Shown piece after piece: positions 1-10,693 of a stretch of 64,000 nucleotides of DNA. The position numbers were made by a program, and so were the translations under genes. Positions within the stretch are counted from its first letter, which is position 1. Each line of letters opens with the position of its first letter. The notes under the pieces are model-generated. The model did no database searches, had not been told where the DNA came from, and saw only the letters and a list, made by a program, of their open reading frames with translations. Source of the stretch: Corynebacterium coyleae. GTDB taxonomy: Bacteria > Actinomycetota > Actinomycetes > Mycobacteriales > Mycobacteriaceae. The stretch is taken from the NCBI RefSeq assembly GCF_030408635.1, contig NZ_CP047198.1, positions 1 through 64,000 on the forward strand, given 5' to 3'.

Positions 1-1641
1 GTGGATCAAGCGGTGAATTTGGAATTACAGGAAATTGACAGACTGGAGCGGACCTTGGCGGATCAACACCTCGAGGATCTTTGGCGTGGCATCGTCGACG
101 AACTCCTCAGACTCTCCGAACAACCCTCCTCCTCGGTCCCCACACTCACCCCGCAGCAGCGCGCCTACCTGCGGCTCATGAAGCCAGTCGTGCTTGTCGA
201 CGGCTACGCCCTCCTCTCCGCACCACACCAAGCCGCCAAAAACGTGGTCGAAGACTCCCTTTCCCCGCACATCACCGCGCTGCTGACCTCCCACACCGGA
301 CTGCCCTACAACCTGGCCGTTTCCGTCGCCGCACCCGAGCCCGAGCCTGAACCACAGCCCGAACCCGAACCGGTGCAGCCACCCACGCCGCCGGTCCAGC
401 AGCACTCCTGGGGCCAATCCCAAACCGTGGCGGGGGAGTACGAAGCAGAACAACCCGCCGCCGGCGAACAAATCCCAATGGGCCTCGACGAGCTGGCGCG
501 GATGCATGCCGCTCAGGTTGAGGGGCGTCGTCGAGAAGCAGCTGCTCACCCCACCGTCGACCGCCGCATCCCGCGCGAAAAGCCAGCTCACGACCCCGAC
601 CGCGAAGCCAGCCTCAACCCGAAATACACCTTCGAAAACTTCGTCATCGGCTCCTCAAACCGCTTCGCCAACGGCGCCGCCGTCGCCGTCGCCGAAAACC
701 CCGCCAAGGCCTACAACCCCCTGTTCATCTGGGGCGGCTCCGGCCTCGGCAAAACCCACCTGCTGCACGCCGCCGGCAACTACGCCCGCGTCCTGCAGCC
801 AGGCCTGCGTATTAAATATGTCTCGTCCGAGGAATTCACCAACGACTACATCAACTCCGTGCGCGACGACCGCCAAGAATCCTTCAAACGGCGCTACCGC
901 AACCTCGACATTCTGATGGTCGACGACATCCAATTCCTCGAAGGCAAAGAAGGTACCCAGGAAGAGTTCTTCCACACCTTCAACGCCCTCCACCAGGCAA
1001 ACAAGCAGATCATCCTGTCGTCCGACCGCCCGCCGAAGCAACTGACCACGCTGGAAGATCGCCTGCGGACCCGCTTCGAAGGCGGCCTGATCACCGACGT
1101 TCAGCCACCAGACCTAGAAACCCGCATCGCCATTCTGATGAAGAAGGCTGCCGCCGACGGCACCCAAGTCGACCACGCCGTGCTCGAACTCATCGCGTCG
1201 CAGTTCGAGTCGTCGATCCGCGAACTCGAAGGCGCGTTAATCCGCGTCTCCGCCTACTCTTCGCTGATCAACGAGCCAATCACCATGGAAGTTGCGCAGG
1301 TAGCACTGCGCGACATTCTTCCCGACGAAGGCGACGTGAACATCAACGCCGCCACCATCAAAGAAGCCGCCGCGGAATACTTCGAAGTCACCATGGAGCA
1401 GCTCGTCGGCGCAGGTAAAACCCGTCAGGTAGCGCACGCCCGCCAGATCGCCATGTACCTCTGCCGCGAACTCACCGACCTGTCACTGCCCAAGATCGGC
1501 GACGAGTTCGGCGGCAAAGACCACACCACCGTCATGTACGCCGACCGCAAGATCCGCAAGGAAATGACAGAAAACCGTGGCACCTACGACGAGATCCAGG
1601 AGCTCACGCAACTGGTGAAGAACCGGGCCCGCGCGCGGTAG
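1..1641 (+). CDS. dnaA: Chromosomal replication initiator DnaA
   Basis: This AAA+ ATPase binds DnaA boxes, melts oriC and recruits the helicase. The GTG start is base 1, so the window is numbered from dnaA. The 546-residue protein has the usual domains. An N-terminal interaction domain (about 1-95) is followed by a low-complexity Pro/Glu linker (about 110-130) typical of actinobacterial DnaA. The AAA+ core has Walker A GGSGLGKT (about 245-252) and Walker B LMVDD (Asp308/309). The C-terminal helix-turn-helix carries the DnaA signature DHTTV (about 507-511). A strong terminator follows, then oriC and dnaN in the order expected at an actinobacterial origin. One copy of a dispersed motif (GTCGTCGAGAAGC) lies inside at 527-539, where it forces a rare CGA codon. 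Confidence 0.98.
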   Translation: MDQAVNLELQEIDRLERTLADQHLEDLWRGIVDELLRLSEQPSSSVPTLTPQQRAYLRLMKPVVLVDGYALLSAPHQAAKNVVEDSLSPHITALLTSHTGLPYNLAVSVAAPEPEPEPQPEPEPVQPPTPPVQQHSWGQSQTVAGEYEAEQPAAGEQIPMGLDELARMHAAQVEGRRREAAAHPTVDRRIPREKPAHDPDREASLNPKYTFENFVIGSSNRFANGAAVAVAENPAKAYNPLFIWGGSGLGKTHLLHAAGNYARVLQPGLRIKYVSSEEFTNDYINSVRDDRQESFKRRYRNLDILMVDDIQFLEGKEGTQEEFFHTFNALHQANKQIILSSDRPPKQLTTLEDRLRTRFEGGLITDVQPPDLETRIAILMKKAAADGTQVDHAVLELIASQFESSIRELEGALIRVSAYSSLINEPITMEVAQVALRDILPDEGDVNINAATIKEAAAEYFEVTMEQLVGAGKTRQVAHARQIAMYLCRELTDLSLPKIGDEFGGKDHTTVMYADRKIRKEMTENRGTYDEIQELTQLVKNRARAR

Positions 1642-1657
1642 GCGGTTGAGTTAATAG

Positions 1658-1687
1658 GGGAGTCCACTCCGGTGGGCTCCCTTTTTT
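1658..1687 (+). terminator. Rho-independent terminator of dnaA
   Basis: A 10-bp stem with one mismatch (GGGAGTCCAC with GTGGGCTCCC) around a TCCG loop is followed by a run of six T, 17 bases after the dnaA stop. Confidence 0.85.
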
Positions 1688-1879
1688 GTGGTTTCGGGGC
1701 CTGCTCCCGCTCCAGGCCCTGTTCACCAAAATAGTTCCCCGCCTGGGAACTATTTGCGTCCGGAACCCCAAGAAAATTCACTTTCCCCAGGGCTGAACTG
1801 ATAGCACCAAGAGAAAGTTCCACTACCCAGCCAGAACCCGGGAACTTTTTTGAAATCGAACCCCCAAACCCCACCCAAC

Positions 1880-2140
1880 CTAGATCTATCCACAGACCTA
1901 TCCACACCTGTGTAATTACACCGTTGTAATTAGGCGATCTTGGTCACAAAACGCCTTTGACCGGCTGGGGAGCGAGATGTGTACAAACGGTGGATAGCTC
2001 GGGACAGATTGTGTAATTCCAAAAAGCGCAGAAATCTATCCACAGGCAAGGGCAGTTATCCACAAGTTATCCACACCCTGAATCACAAGACGGATCGCCG
2101 AGATGACCGGCCAAGATAACGTGTAATCCACAGATTCCCC
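1880..2140. other. oriC: Chromosomal origin oriC with DnaA boxes
   Basis: The 700-bp gap between dnaA and dnaN holds perfect TTATCCACA boxes at 2056-2064 and 2067-2075, and one-mismatch CTATCCACA boxes at 1886-1894, 1898-1906 and 2036-2044. A weaker TAATCCACA lies at 2124-2132. The segment from about 2140 to 2200 is AT-rich and may be the unwinding region. Box density and position between dnaA and dnaN fit an actinobacterial oriC. The rest of the gap (1690-1880 and 2200-2343) shows no gene. One copy of the dispersed motif (TTCGTCGAGAAGC) lies at 2218-2230. Confidence 0.92.
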
Positions 2141-2343
2141 AGGACTTACTGTTGTTCCCATCTATTTACTTGTAATTCTTCTAAGAGAAAGAGAGGGTGT
2201 GCAGAACTCGCCGGGGCTTCGTCGAGAAGCAAAGAGCGAATGACAAAACTGGCACCCGTAAATGGCGTGTGTCGGGGTGCCCGCCTAGAGTGGTTGCGTA
2301 ATTACATCCGGCCCCTACCCACGTGCAAGGAGTCTGCGCCGCC

Positions 2344-3543
2344 ATGGTTGACATCAACGGTGACAACAACGTGTCGTTCCGCGTCGAACGGGACGACCTT
2401 TCTGACGCCGCGGCGTGGGTTGCGCGCAGTTTGCCGACGAAGAACACGCAGCCGGTGCTTCGCGCGGTGGTGATCACTGCGGATGACAATGGTTTGGAAT
2501 TCGCGGGCTTCGACTACGAGGTGTCCACCCGTGTGCGTATCGGCGCAGAGGTGTCTAACCCTGGTCGCGTCGCTGTGGCGGGCAAGCTCCTGGCGGACAT
2601 TGTGGCGAACATGCCGAACAAGCCGGTTGAGGTGACCACGGATGGTCAGAAGCTGGTGCTGCAGGGTGCTGCGGCACGCTTTGAGCTGCCGATTATGTCC
2701 TTGGATGATTACCCGCAGTTGCCTCACTTGCCGCAGGTCACGGGTAGCATTTCGCCGGCGTCGCTCACGGGTGCTGTCACTCAGGTCGCGGCGGCGGCAG
2801 GTCGTGATGACACGCTGCCGATGCTCACGGGTATCCATGTGGAGATCGACGGCGAGAATGTCACCCTTACCGCCACGGACCGTTTCCGTCTGGCGCAGCG
2901 TCACCTGACGTGGGAGCCGGCGAGCGCGAACGTGAAGGCGGATCTGCTGGTTCCGGCGAAGACGCTGCTGGATAACGCTCGTACGCTGGACACGAGTATC
3001 GACGAGCCGGTGGAGATCGCTGTCGGTTCCGAGGACAACATTGGCGGCGAGGGCCTGTTTGGCCTGCACACCGGCAACCGCGAAACCACAACTCGCATGT
3101 TGGATGCGGAGTTCCCGAATGTGGAGCCGCTGTTGCCGAAGGAGCACACGTCGATCGCGTCGGTTGAGGTTGCGCCGCTGATGGAGTCGATCCGTCGTGT
3201 CAGCCTGGTCGCGGACCGCAACGCGCAGCTGCGTCTGCACTTCAAGGAAGGCCAGGTCACGCTGTTTTCCTCCGGCGCGGATTCGGGTGCGGCTGAGGAG
3301 ACCATCGACGCTGCTTTCACCGGTGCCGACGAACTGCTCATCGCCTTCAACGCCGGCTACCTGCGCGAGGGCCTGTCGGTGATTGGCACGAACCGCGTGG
3401 TGTTCGGCTTCACGGAGCCGTCGCGTCCGGCGATCATGATCCCGGAGCCGGAGGAGCTGCCGGAGGCGGACGAGAACGGCACGTTCCCCACCCCGGATAC
3501 GTACTTCACGTACCTGCTGATGCCGGTTCGCCTGCCGGGTTAG
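2344..3543 (+). CDS. dnaN: DNA polymerase III sliding clamp (beta subunit)
   Basis: The clamp encircles DNA and tethers the replicative polymerase. The 399-residue protein is a normal length for a three-domain beta clamp and ends in the conserved LLMPVRL-type C-terminal sequence. The ATG at 2344 is chosen because AAGGAG (2327-2332) sits 11 bases upstream. The in-frame GTG at 2323 lies before that ribosome binding site and would add only seven residues. recF follows after 15 bases, so the two are probably co-transcribed. Confidence 0.97.
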   Translation: MVDINGDNNVSFRVERDDLSDAAAWVARSLPTKNTQPVLRAVVITADDNGLEFAGFDYEVSTRVRIGAEVSNPGRVAVAGKLLADIVANMPNKPVEVTTDGQKLVLQGAAARFELPIMSLDDYPQLPHLPQVTGSISPASLTGAVTQVAAAAGRDDTLPMLTGIHVEIDGENVTLTATDRFRLAQRHLTWEPASANVKADLLVPAKTLLDNARTLDTSIDEPVEIAVGSEDNIGGEGLFGLHTGNRETTTRMLDAEFPNVEPLLPKEHTSIASVEVAPLMESIRRVSLVADRNAQLRLHFKEGQVTLFSSGADSGAAEETIDAAFTGADELLIAFNAGYLREGLSVIGTNRVVFGFTEPSRPAIMIPEPEELPEADENGTFPTPDTYFTYLLMPVRLPG

Positions 3544-3558
3544 TCGCGGGCGGCCTGT

Positions 3559-4740
3559 ATGCACGTCCGCGAGCTTGATCTGCGTGATTTCCGCTCGTGG
3601 CCCGAGTTGAATCTCAAGCTCGAGCCGGGGGTGACGGTGATCGCCGGGCGCAACGGCCATGGCAAGACCAACATTGTGGAGGCCGTGCACTACACATCCA
3701 CGTTGTCGAGCCATCGCGTATCTACGGACGCACCCCTCGTAGCCACCAACAGACCGAACGCGCGCGTCTCGGTCACCACGGTCAACGACGGCCGCGAACT
3801 CACAACCCATCTGCTGATCAAGCCGCATGGGGCGAACCAGGCGCAGATCAACCGCACGAAGTTGAAGTCCGCCCGGGAGATCCTGGGCGTGTTGAGCACG
3901 GTGATGTTTTCGCCGGAGGACCTGCGGCTGATCAATGGTGAGCCGGCGGAGCGGCGTCGCTTCCTGGACGACCTGGCGGCGCTGCGCACGCCGCGTCTTG
4001 GCGGGGCCCGCGCGGATTATGAGCGGGTGCTGCGCCAACGAAACGCACTGCTCAAGCACTCAAACATGGCGCTTCGCAGGGGCTATGGTGACGACGACGG
4101 CGCCAGCGCCTTGAGCACCCTCGACGTGTGGGACGGCCAGCTTGCACATTTTGGGGCGCAGGTGGTGGCGGGGCGGCATGGGCTCGTCGATACGCTTGGG
4201 CCCCTGATCGCGGAGGCGTACCACTCGGTGGCGCCGGAATCGCGGCCGGCGTCGGTGGAATACCGCTCTACGCTGGACAAAGCTGTCACGGAGCTCGCCG
4301 GCGGGCCCTCGCGGGACCCTGCGGTGTTTGAGGCGGCGATGCTCACGGAGTTGGGGCGGCGCCGCAAGGAGGAGATCGACCGGGGCATCACGCTGGTCGG
4401 CCCGCACCGCGACGACCTGGCGCTCATGCTCGGCGACAACCCTGCGAAAGGTTACGCCTCGCACGGGGAGACCTGGTCGTATGCGTTGTCACTGCACCTG
4501 GCCGAATACCAATTGTTGTCCAGCGACGGCAAGGATCCGGTGCTGATTCTCGACGACGTCTTCGCCGAACTCGACGCCAAACGCCGCGAGCGCCTCGTTC
4601 ACGTGGCCGAAGAGGCCGAGCAGGTCCTGATTACCGCTGCGGTTGGCGACGATCTGCCCGGCAACCTCGACGACGCCGTCACCGCCCGCTACGCCGTGAC
4701 CATGGAGGATGGGGTGAGTTCGATTGAGCGATCTCATTAA
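3559..4740 (+). CDS. recF: DNA replication and repair protein RecF
   Basis: This SMC-like ATPase loads RecA at gaps during recombinational repair. The 393-residue protein has Walker A GRNGHGKT (about 30-37), the ABC-type signature region near the C-terminus and a Walker B/D-loop ending LDDVFAELD. It starts 15 bases after dnaN. The next gene begins inside its last codons (17-bp overlap), so translation is probably coupled. Confidence 0.96.
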   Translation: MHVRELDLRDFRSWPELNLKLEPGVTVIAGRNGHGKTNIVEAVHYTSTLSSHRVSTDAPLVATNRPNARVSVTTVNDGRELTTHLLIKPHGANQAQINRTKLKSAREILGVLSTVMFSPEDLRLINGEPAERRRFLDDLAALRTPRLGGARADYERVLRQRNALLKHSNMALRRGYGDDDGASALSTLDVWDGQLAHFGAQVVAGRHGLVDTLGPLIAEAYHSVAPESRPASVEYRSTLDKAVTELAGGPSRDPAVFEAAMLTELGRRRKEEIDRGITLVGPHRDDLALMLGDNPAKGYASHGETWSYALSLHLAEYQLLSSDGKDPVLILDDVFAELDAKRRERLVHVAEEAEQVLITAAVGDDLPGNLDDAVTARYAVTMEDGVSSIERSH

Positions 4741-5320
4741 AACCACCTTCGACAACCTGCGCGCCACCGCCCGCAAACGCGGCGGCCGCCTGCCGGACCT
4801 CTCCCGGCAGGGCACAAGTGTGATTCCAAGGCGCAACAAGCCAACGCTTATCGACGACCACCGCACCATCACGGTGCCGGGGTTGGACTTGCCGGAAGGG
4901 GGTCGTCGACAAGCAGATGTTCGGGGGATTCCCACCGGCCTGGACGGACGCGCGCTGCCGAGGAGTTACAAAGTCTCCTCTTTTGCCAACCTGCTGGGCA
5001 AAGAAGTGCGCAAACGCGACTGGACCGAAAAGATGGCGCATGGCTGGGTGATGGGGCACTGGGAGGACCTGGTCGGGGAGAAGATCGCACAGCACACGCA
5101 CGTGGAGATGATCAAGGGCGACGAAGTGCACGTGAGTTGTGATTCCACCGCGTGGGCGACCCAGATGAAGTACATGCAGCGCGAAGTGCTGCGCGCCATC
5201 GCCGAGAAAGTCGGGCCGGACGTGGTGACCAAACTGCACATCTACGGACCGAAGACGAAAAGTTGGCGCTACGGGCCGCTGCACGTCAAAGGCCGCGGCC
5301 CGCGGGATACCTACGGGTAG
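4724..5320 (+). CDS. DUF721/DciA-family protein
   Basis: The family is named after DciA, a loader or partner of the replicative helicase in bacteria without DnaC. The gene sits at its usual actinobacterial place between recF and gyrB. The protein has 198 residues. The conserved domain occupies the C-terminal half, around [13 protein letters not shown] and [13 protein letters not shown], and the N-terminal part is basic and probably flexible. The TTG start at 4724 lies inside recF, 17 bases before its stop. Two full copies of the dispersed motif lie here in opposite orientation (4846-4858 and 4902-4914). The helicase-loader role is inferred from the family. Confidence 0.85.
   Translation: MSDLIKTTFDNLRATARKRGGRLPDLSRQGTSVIPRRNKPTLIDDHRTITVPGLDLPEGGRRQADVRGIPTGLDGRALPRSYKVSSFANLLGKEVRKRDWTEKMAHGWVMGHWEDLVGEKIAQHTHVEMIKGDEVHVSCDSTAWATQMKYMQREVLRAIAEKVGPDVVTKLHIYGPKTKSWRYGPLHVKGRGPRDTYG
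4846..4914. repeat. Inverted pair of dispersed GCTTNTCGACGAC motif
   Basis: GCTTATCGACGAC (4846-4858) and its reverse form GTCGTCGACAAGC (4902-4914) lie 43 bases apart in the DUF721 gene. They are two of at least 18 copies of this 11-13-mer in the window. The first reads as Leu-Ile-Asp-Asp. The second reads in another frame as Arg-Arg-Gln and uses CGA and CAA, codons otherwise uncommon here. Confidence 0.7.
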
Positions 5321-5482
5321 GGGTTACTGATTTGAATGTCAATACCCTCACGCAGTTAGAGCTTGCGTTGGGGAAAAGTGTCGCTTATTGTTTTCCATGT
5401 AAGCCCCGCAGATTGAGCCAGTAACGGCGAAGGTTCTGAGTTTTCAGGACGCTCGGGGCATTTGAAATTTCTGGGGGTGGAA

Positions 5483-6319
5483 ATGAATTTCAGCGATCTG
5501 AATATGAATCTCATCGCTTCTTCGCCGAGAATGTCAACGTTTCGGGATTATGTTTTAACGCCAGGAAAGAATGGACAGGAAGCGCCAGTTGATCGCTTAC
5601 CAAGGGCGGAACAACACCTCGAACTTTCTGAAAGAATTAACCGGGCTGCAAGTCGACTGTATTTCTGGGACTCACAAATCGCGGGGTCTTTTTGGCCCGC
5701 AGTGGCGCTGGTGGAGGTTCTCGTCCGCAACGCTATGAACGACGAACTGTGCGACTACTTCGATATAGACCACGAAGACGGTTGGCATACGTTAGTGATG
5801 AATGGAGAAGACTCCATATCGTCTTCCGAAGAAGGGAATCAGCTCAAGAGCAAGTACATCCTTCTGACGCGAAAAGACTACCGTGCATTTGAACAGAAAC
5901 TGAGTGAGATTAAACGGAAGCGTCCCAGTTCTGCTATTTCGGGGGACTATTTTGTAGGAAAAGTTTCTCTAGGAATGTGGCTTAGCTTGTTGAATAACGG
6001 AGACTCGGGTCCAGGGCGCGGCTATCTCAACTACGAACAGACGCTATGGGAGCCGTGTTTGGTTGAGGCTTTTCCGAACTATCAAGGCAAGCGTTCCCAG
6101 CTGAGGAACGAATTAAACCAGTTTGCCAAGTTACGGAACCGGATCGCTCATCATGAACATCTTCTCGGACGGCACAACTTTAATAGTGATGCGGATAACC
6201 TCGTTAGTATCGCGAGCTATATCGACAAGGACGTTGCGGAGGTTATCCGACAAAACAACCGCTTTCGTTCTGTGATCGCCCAGCAACAAGATTTCCTTGA
6301 CGGATTGACTGTCCTTTAA
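5483..6319 (+). CDS. Abi-like HEPN-domain protein
   Basis: This resembles the Abi-type abortive-infection family. The 278-residue protein carries LRNRIAHHE near residues 217-225, an R-X4-H motif (Arg218, His223) diagnostic of HEPN ribonucleases. An upstream hydrophobic helix (FWPAVALVEVLVRNAMND) matches the same position in the second Abi-like protein at 57886-59031. ATG 5483 is preferred because a G-rich Shine-Dalgarno (GGGGGTGG) lies just upstream; a TTG seven codons earlier is possible. Codon use is visibly more AT-rich than in gyrB and the DUF721 gene, and the gene splits the conserved DUF721-gyrB neighbourhood, suggesting acquisition. No partner antitoxin is visible. Antiphage function is inferred only from family. 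Confidence 0.72.
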   Translation: MNFSDLNMNLIASSPRMSTFRDYVLTPGKNGQEAPVDRLPRAEQHLELSERINRAASRLYFWDSQIAGSFWPAVALVEVLVRNAMNDELCDYFDIDHEDGWHTLVMNGEDSISSSEEGNQLKSKYILLTRKDYRAFEQKLSEIKRKRPSSAISGDYFVGKVSLGMWLSLLNNGDSGPGRGYLNYEQTLWEPCLVEAFPNYQGKRSQLRNELNQFAKLRNRIAHHEHLLGRHNFNSDADNLVSIASYIDKDVAEVIRQNNRFRSVIAQQQDFLDGLTVL

Positions 6320-6405
6320 AACCCGAAAACGTGAAATTGGGGCGTGAAACGCCCGCTCGCGGGTTGGACGAGTGCCCGTTATGTCCCCCTCGGCGTGTAA
6401 GATGA

Positions 6406-8559
<2,154 letters not shown>

Positions 8560-8577
8560 GCTGTAGGCGCGTACAGC

Positions 8578-8617
8578 AACGCCCCGGCACTTCCCTTGGT
8601 GGAAGTGCCGGGGCGTT
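8578..8617. terminator. Strong hairpin terminator between gyrB and a convergent gene
   Basis: A perfect 17-bp stem (8578-8594 with 8601-8617) surrounds a 6-base loop. It lies between gyrB (+) and the minus-strand gene ending at 8649, so it can serve both. There is no long T-run. Confidence 0.85.
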
Positions 8618-8648
8618 GGTGGTTGTGAGGTGCTGCGGGTGCTTTGCG

Positions 8649-9083
8649 CTACGCGTACTTTTCGACGACACGCCCCAGGTCCGGCAACGCCGGACTCACA
8701 ATCTTCTTCGCCTTGCCGCGCAGCGTGGAGTAGACCTTCTTCAGCGCGCTGGGCATGGATTCGATGGCGGTATCGCCAGCCTTGAGGACGGAATCGATCA
8801 CGGAGTCCTCGTTCGCGGCGAGGAACCCACCGAAGTCCTGCTGGCCGCTTGCCTTGAAGGCGTTCCAGTGCGGGTTCAGCGACTCGACGAGGTCCGGCAG
8901 GAACTTGTTCAGCCCCTTGCTCACGGCGTCTGCATCAGCCTTCTTACCTGCAGCGATGGCGGACTTGAGGGCCATGCCGGTCAGGCCGGACTGGTTGGCC
9001 ACGGTGGTTTCCGTCAGTTGGGTCAGGTCCTCGACGAGCTTGGAACGGGTGGAGGCGTCGAGAAGCTTGGATAGATCACTCAT
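8649..9083 (-). CDS. Conserved hypothetical protein (DUF6918-like)
   Basis: The product has 144 residues, is helical and soluble with no signal peptide or membrane segment. Pattern (MSDLSKLLDASTRSKLVEDL, then a Gly/Ala/Lys-rich middle and a basic C-terminus) resembles small actinobacterial proteins grouped as DUF6918. That assignment is from memory and unverified. ATG 9083 is chosen because the family start MSDLS fits; the reading frame stays open about 30 codons upstream without a convincing ribosome site. It is transcribed divergently from the serine protease gene. Function unknown. Confidence 0.65.
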   Translation of the reverse strand: MSDLSKLLDASTRSKLVEDLTQLTETTVANQSGLTGMALKSAIAAGKKADADAVSKGLNKFLPDLVESLNPHWNAFKASGQQDFGGFLAANEDSVIDSVLKAGDTAIESMPSALKKVYSTLRGKAKKIVSPALPDLGRVVEKYA

Positions 9084-9197
9084 AGTGGGCAGTGTACTTG
9101 CCGTACGACACGATTCGTGTTTGCAGGAAAACAAGCAGCTGTCAGGGAGCAGGGATATAGTATTCAGTATCTTCGGCACTAATTGACAGGAAACGTT

Positions 9198-10097
9198 ATG
9201 CCTGATTTTAAAGACATCGCTTCTCGGCTTCCTGAGATCGCAGGTATTGTCATCGCGATTCTGACGGTTCTCGGACTCATCGGCGGATTGTCATCGGGGG
9301 AGTTAAGTTCAGAAAACCCAGGGCAGCAGAACATTACGCAACCGGACAGGGAGAGGCCCAACCCTGCGCCGCAGCCTCGGCCTTCGCAGCAGCCGCAGAA
9401 GCCTGCACCGCGTGTAACCGCTGGTATGCGCAACACCGAAGTGTACCGCCAGTCCCAGGGCTTCGAACGGCTTGTCAATCTGGGCAAGGTGGCGCCGGGC
9501 GCCAAATATACGGTGTTTGACCAGGCGGGTCGTCCTAAAGGCGAATGCAGTTTTGGGTGGATGCTGCGCCAGCAGAACACTAACCGTGTGTTCAACCTGA
9601 CCGCCGGTCACTGCGGTGTGACAGGGGACCGTGCGTTTGTGATGCTTCCCAATAACCAGCTCATGTATGCGGGTCGGTTTATCTCTTCGACCGGCATGCC
9701 GAATCGGATTGGGGTCGATGCTGATTTCGCAGTCATTTTCCTTGATAACCCCAATGTGCAGATTGACCCGACCGTTCCAGGTGTTGGCCGTGTGCAGGGT
9801 GTTGCTGGTTTGCCGGCAATCGATAGGACTGAGCCGAAGCTTTGCCGTCTAGGTTGGCGCAGCGGCTTGTCGTGTGGCTACTACATTGACACCCCGAGTC
9901 CGCTGGTGTTCCGGTTCCGGAACATTTCGGACCACGGCGATTCCGGCGGCCCAGTGTGGGTTGAGGGGCCGAATGGCCGCTACGCCGCAGGTGTCCTGTC
10001 CTTCGGACCGAAGGTGAATGCTACCCAAATCGGTGCTGCCGCAATCGGCCCTGTGCTTGAGTACCTGAGTCAGTACAACTTCTATTACTGGGGCTAG
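9198..10097 (+). CDS. Membrane-tethered trypsin-like serine protease (S1 fold)
   Basis: The product is a 299-residue protease. A single N-terminal hydrophobic segment (about 10-34, IAGIVIAILTVLGLIGGL) is followed by a Pro/Gln-rich linker (about 45-75) and the protease domain. The catalytic triad is visible: His138 in TAGHC, Asp174 or Asp176 in VDADFAV, and Ser249 in GDSGGP. The segment looks like a signal anchor, because no good cleavage site follows it. ATG 9198 has AGGAAA five bases upstream. Substrate unknown; it is likely active at the outer membrane face, and fits the cluster of exported proteins that follows. Confidence 0.85.
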   Translation: MPDFKDIASRLPEIAGIVIAILTVLGLIGGLSSGELSSENPGQQNITQPDRERPNPAPQPRPSQQPQKPAPRVTAGMRNTEVYRQSQGFERLVNLGKVAPGAKYTVFDQAGRPKGECSFGWMLRQQNTNRVFNLTAGHCGVTGDRAFVMLPNNQLMYAGRFISSTGMPNRIGVDADFAVIFLDNPNVQIDPTVPGVGRVQGVAGLPAIDRTEPKLCRLGWRSGLSCGYYIDTPSPLVFRFRNISDHGDSGGPVWVEGPNGRYAAGVLSFGPKVNATQIGAAAIGPVLEYLSQYNFYYWG

Positions 10098-10115
10098 AAC
10101 CGGAGGTAAACGACA

Positions 10116-10145
10116 AGACCGCGTCCAGGACTGGACGCGGTCTAT
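10116..10145 (+). terminator. Terminator of the serine protease gene
   Basis: An 11-bp perfect stem (10116-10126 with 10133-10143) with a 6-base loop starts 18 bases after the stop, followed by a short T-containing tail. Confidence 0.8.
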
Positions 10146-10228
10146 TTGGTTGCAGTTCTTCCTCCGCAGCCCCATAAGTCACTGCAACCACAACAGTTCA
10201 CAACCGTAACATACGCGGTTGCGGGGCG

Positions 10229-10675
10229 TTACTTAAACGACGGAGGATTTTTCTGGAATTGGTCAATCGCCTGCGTGACCTGGGACGTGATGAACTGTGC
10301 CGGGAAGATTCGGTTGCTCTCGGAGGAGCCCGCGACGTGGGTGAGGTTGAACTGCTTGGCTACGTCGTCGACAGCTTGGCGCACTGGCGGCACGAAATCG
10401 ACGATGGCCTGGATGGCAACCAGCGTGGTCACCAACGCGATGGTCAACGAGATCGGAGCCGAGCCGGTGTAGGAGCCCTCAAGCGGGCGCTTTTCTGGCA
10501 CGTCGAGGTCCTTGTCGTAGTCCGGACGGTAGTTCGGCTTGGAGGAACCACCGGAGCTCGTGGTGGAGAGCTGCGTGACGGCGGGTTCGGCGTGAGCTGG
10601 TGCGACCGTGGTGACGACGGCAGCGGCCACGGCAATCGCAGTGGCGGCGGTGGCGATTTTCTTCATGGCAGACAT
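10229..10675 (-). CDS. Small exported or membrane protein, unknown function
   Basis: The product has 148 residues. It has an Ala-rich signal peptide (about 1-29, ending PAHA before EPAV) and a second hydrophobic segment (about 73-93, PISLTIALVTTLVAIQAIV). A Ser/Gly/Pro-rich, charged spacer lies between them. It begins 18 bases after the stop of the upstream surface-protein gene on the same strand, so the two probably form an operon. An ATG three codons further in (MKKIATA) is an equally plausible start. I recognise no family. Confidence 0.65.
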   Translation of the reverse strand: MSAMKKIATAATAIAVAAAVVTTVAPAHAEPAVTQLSTTSSGGSSKPNYRPDYDKDLDVPEKRPLEGSYTGSAPISLTIALVTTLVAIQAIVDFVPPVRQAVDDVAKQFNLTHVAGSSESNRIFPAQFITSQVTQAIDQFQKNPPSFK

Positions 10676-10693
10676 GTTAAGCGCTCGGGACCG

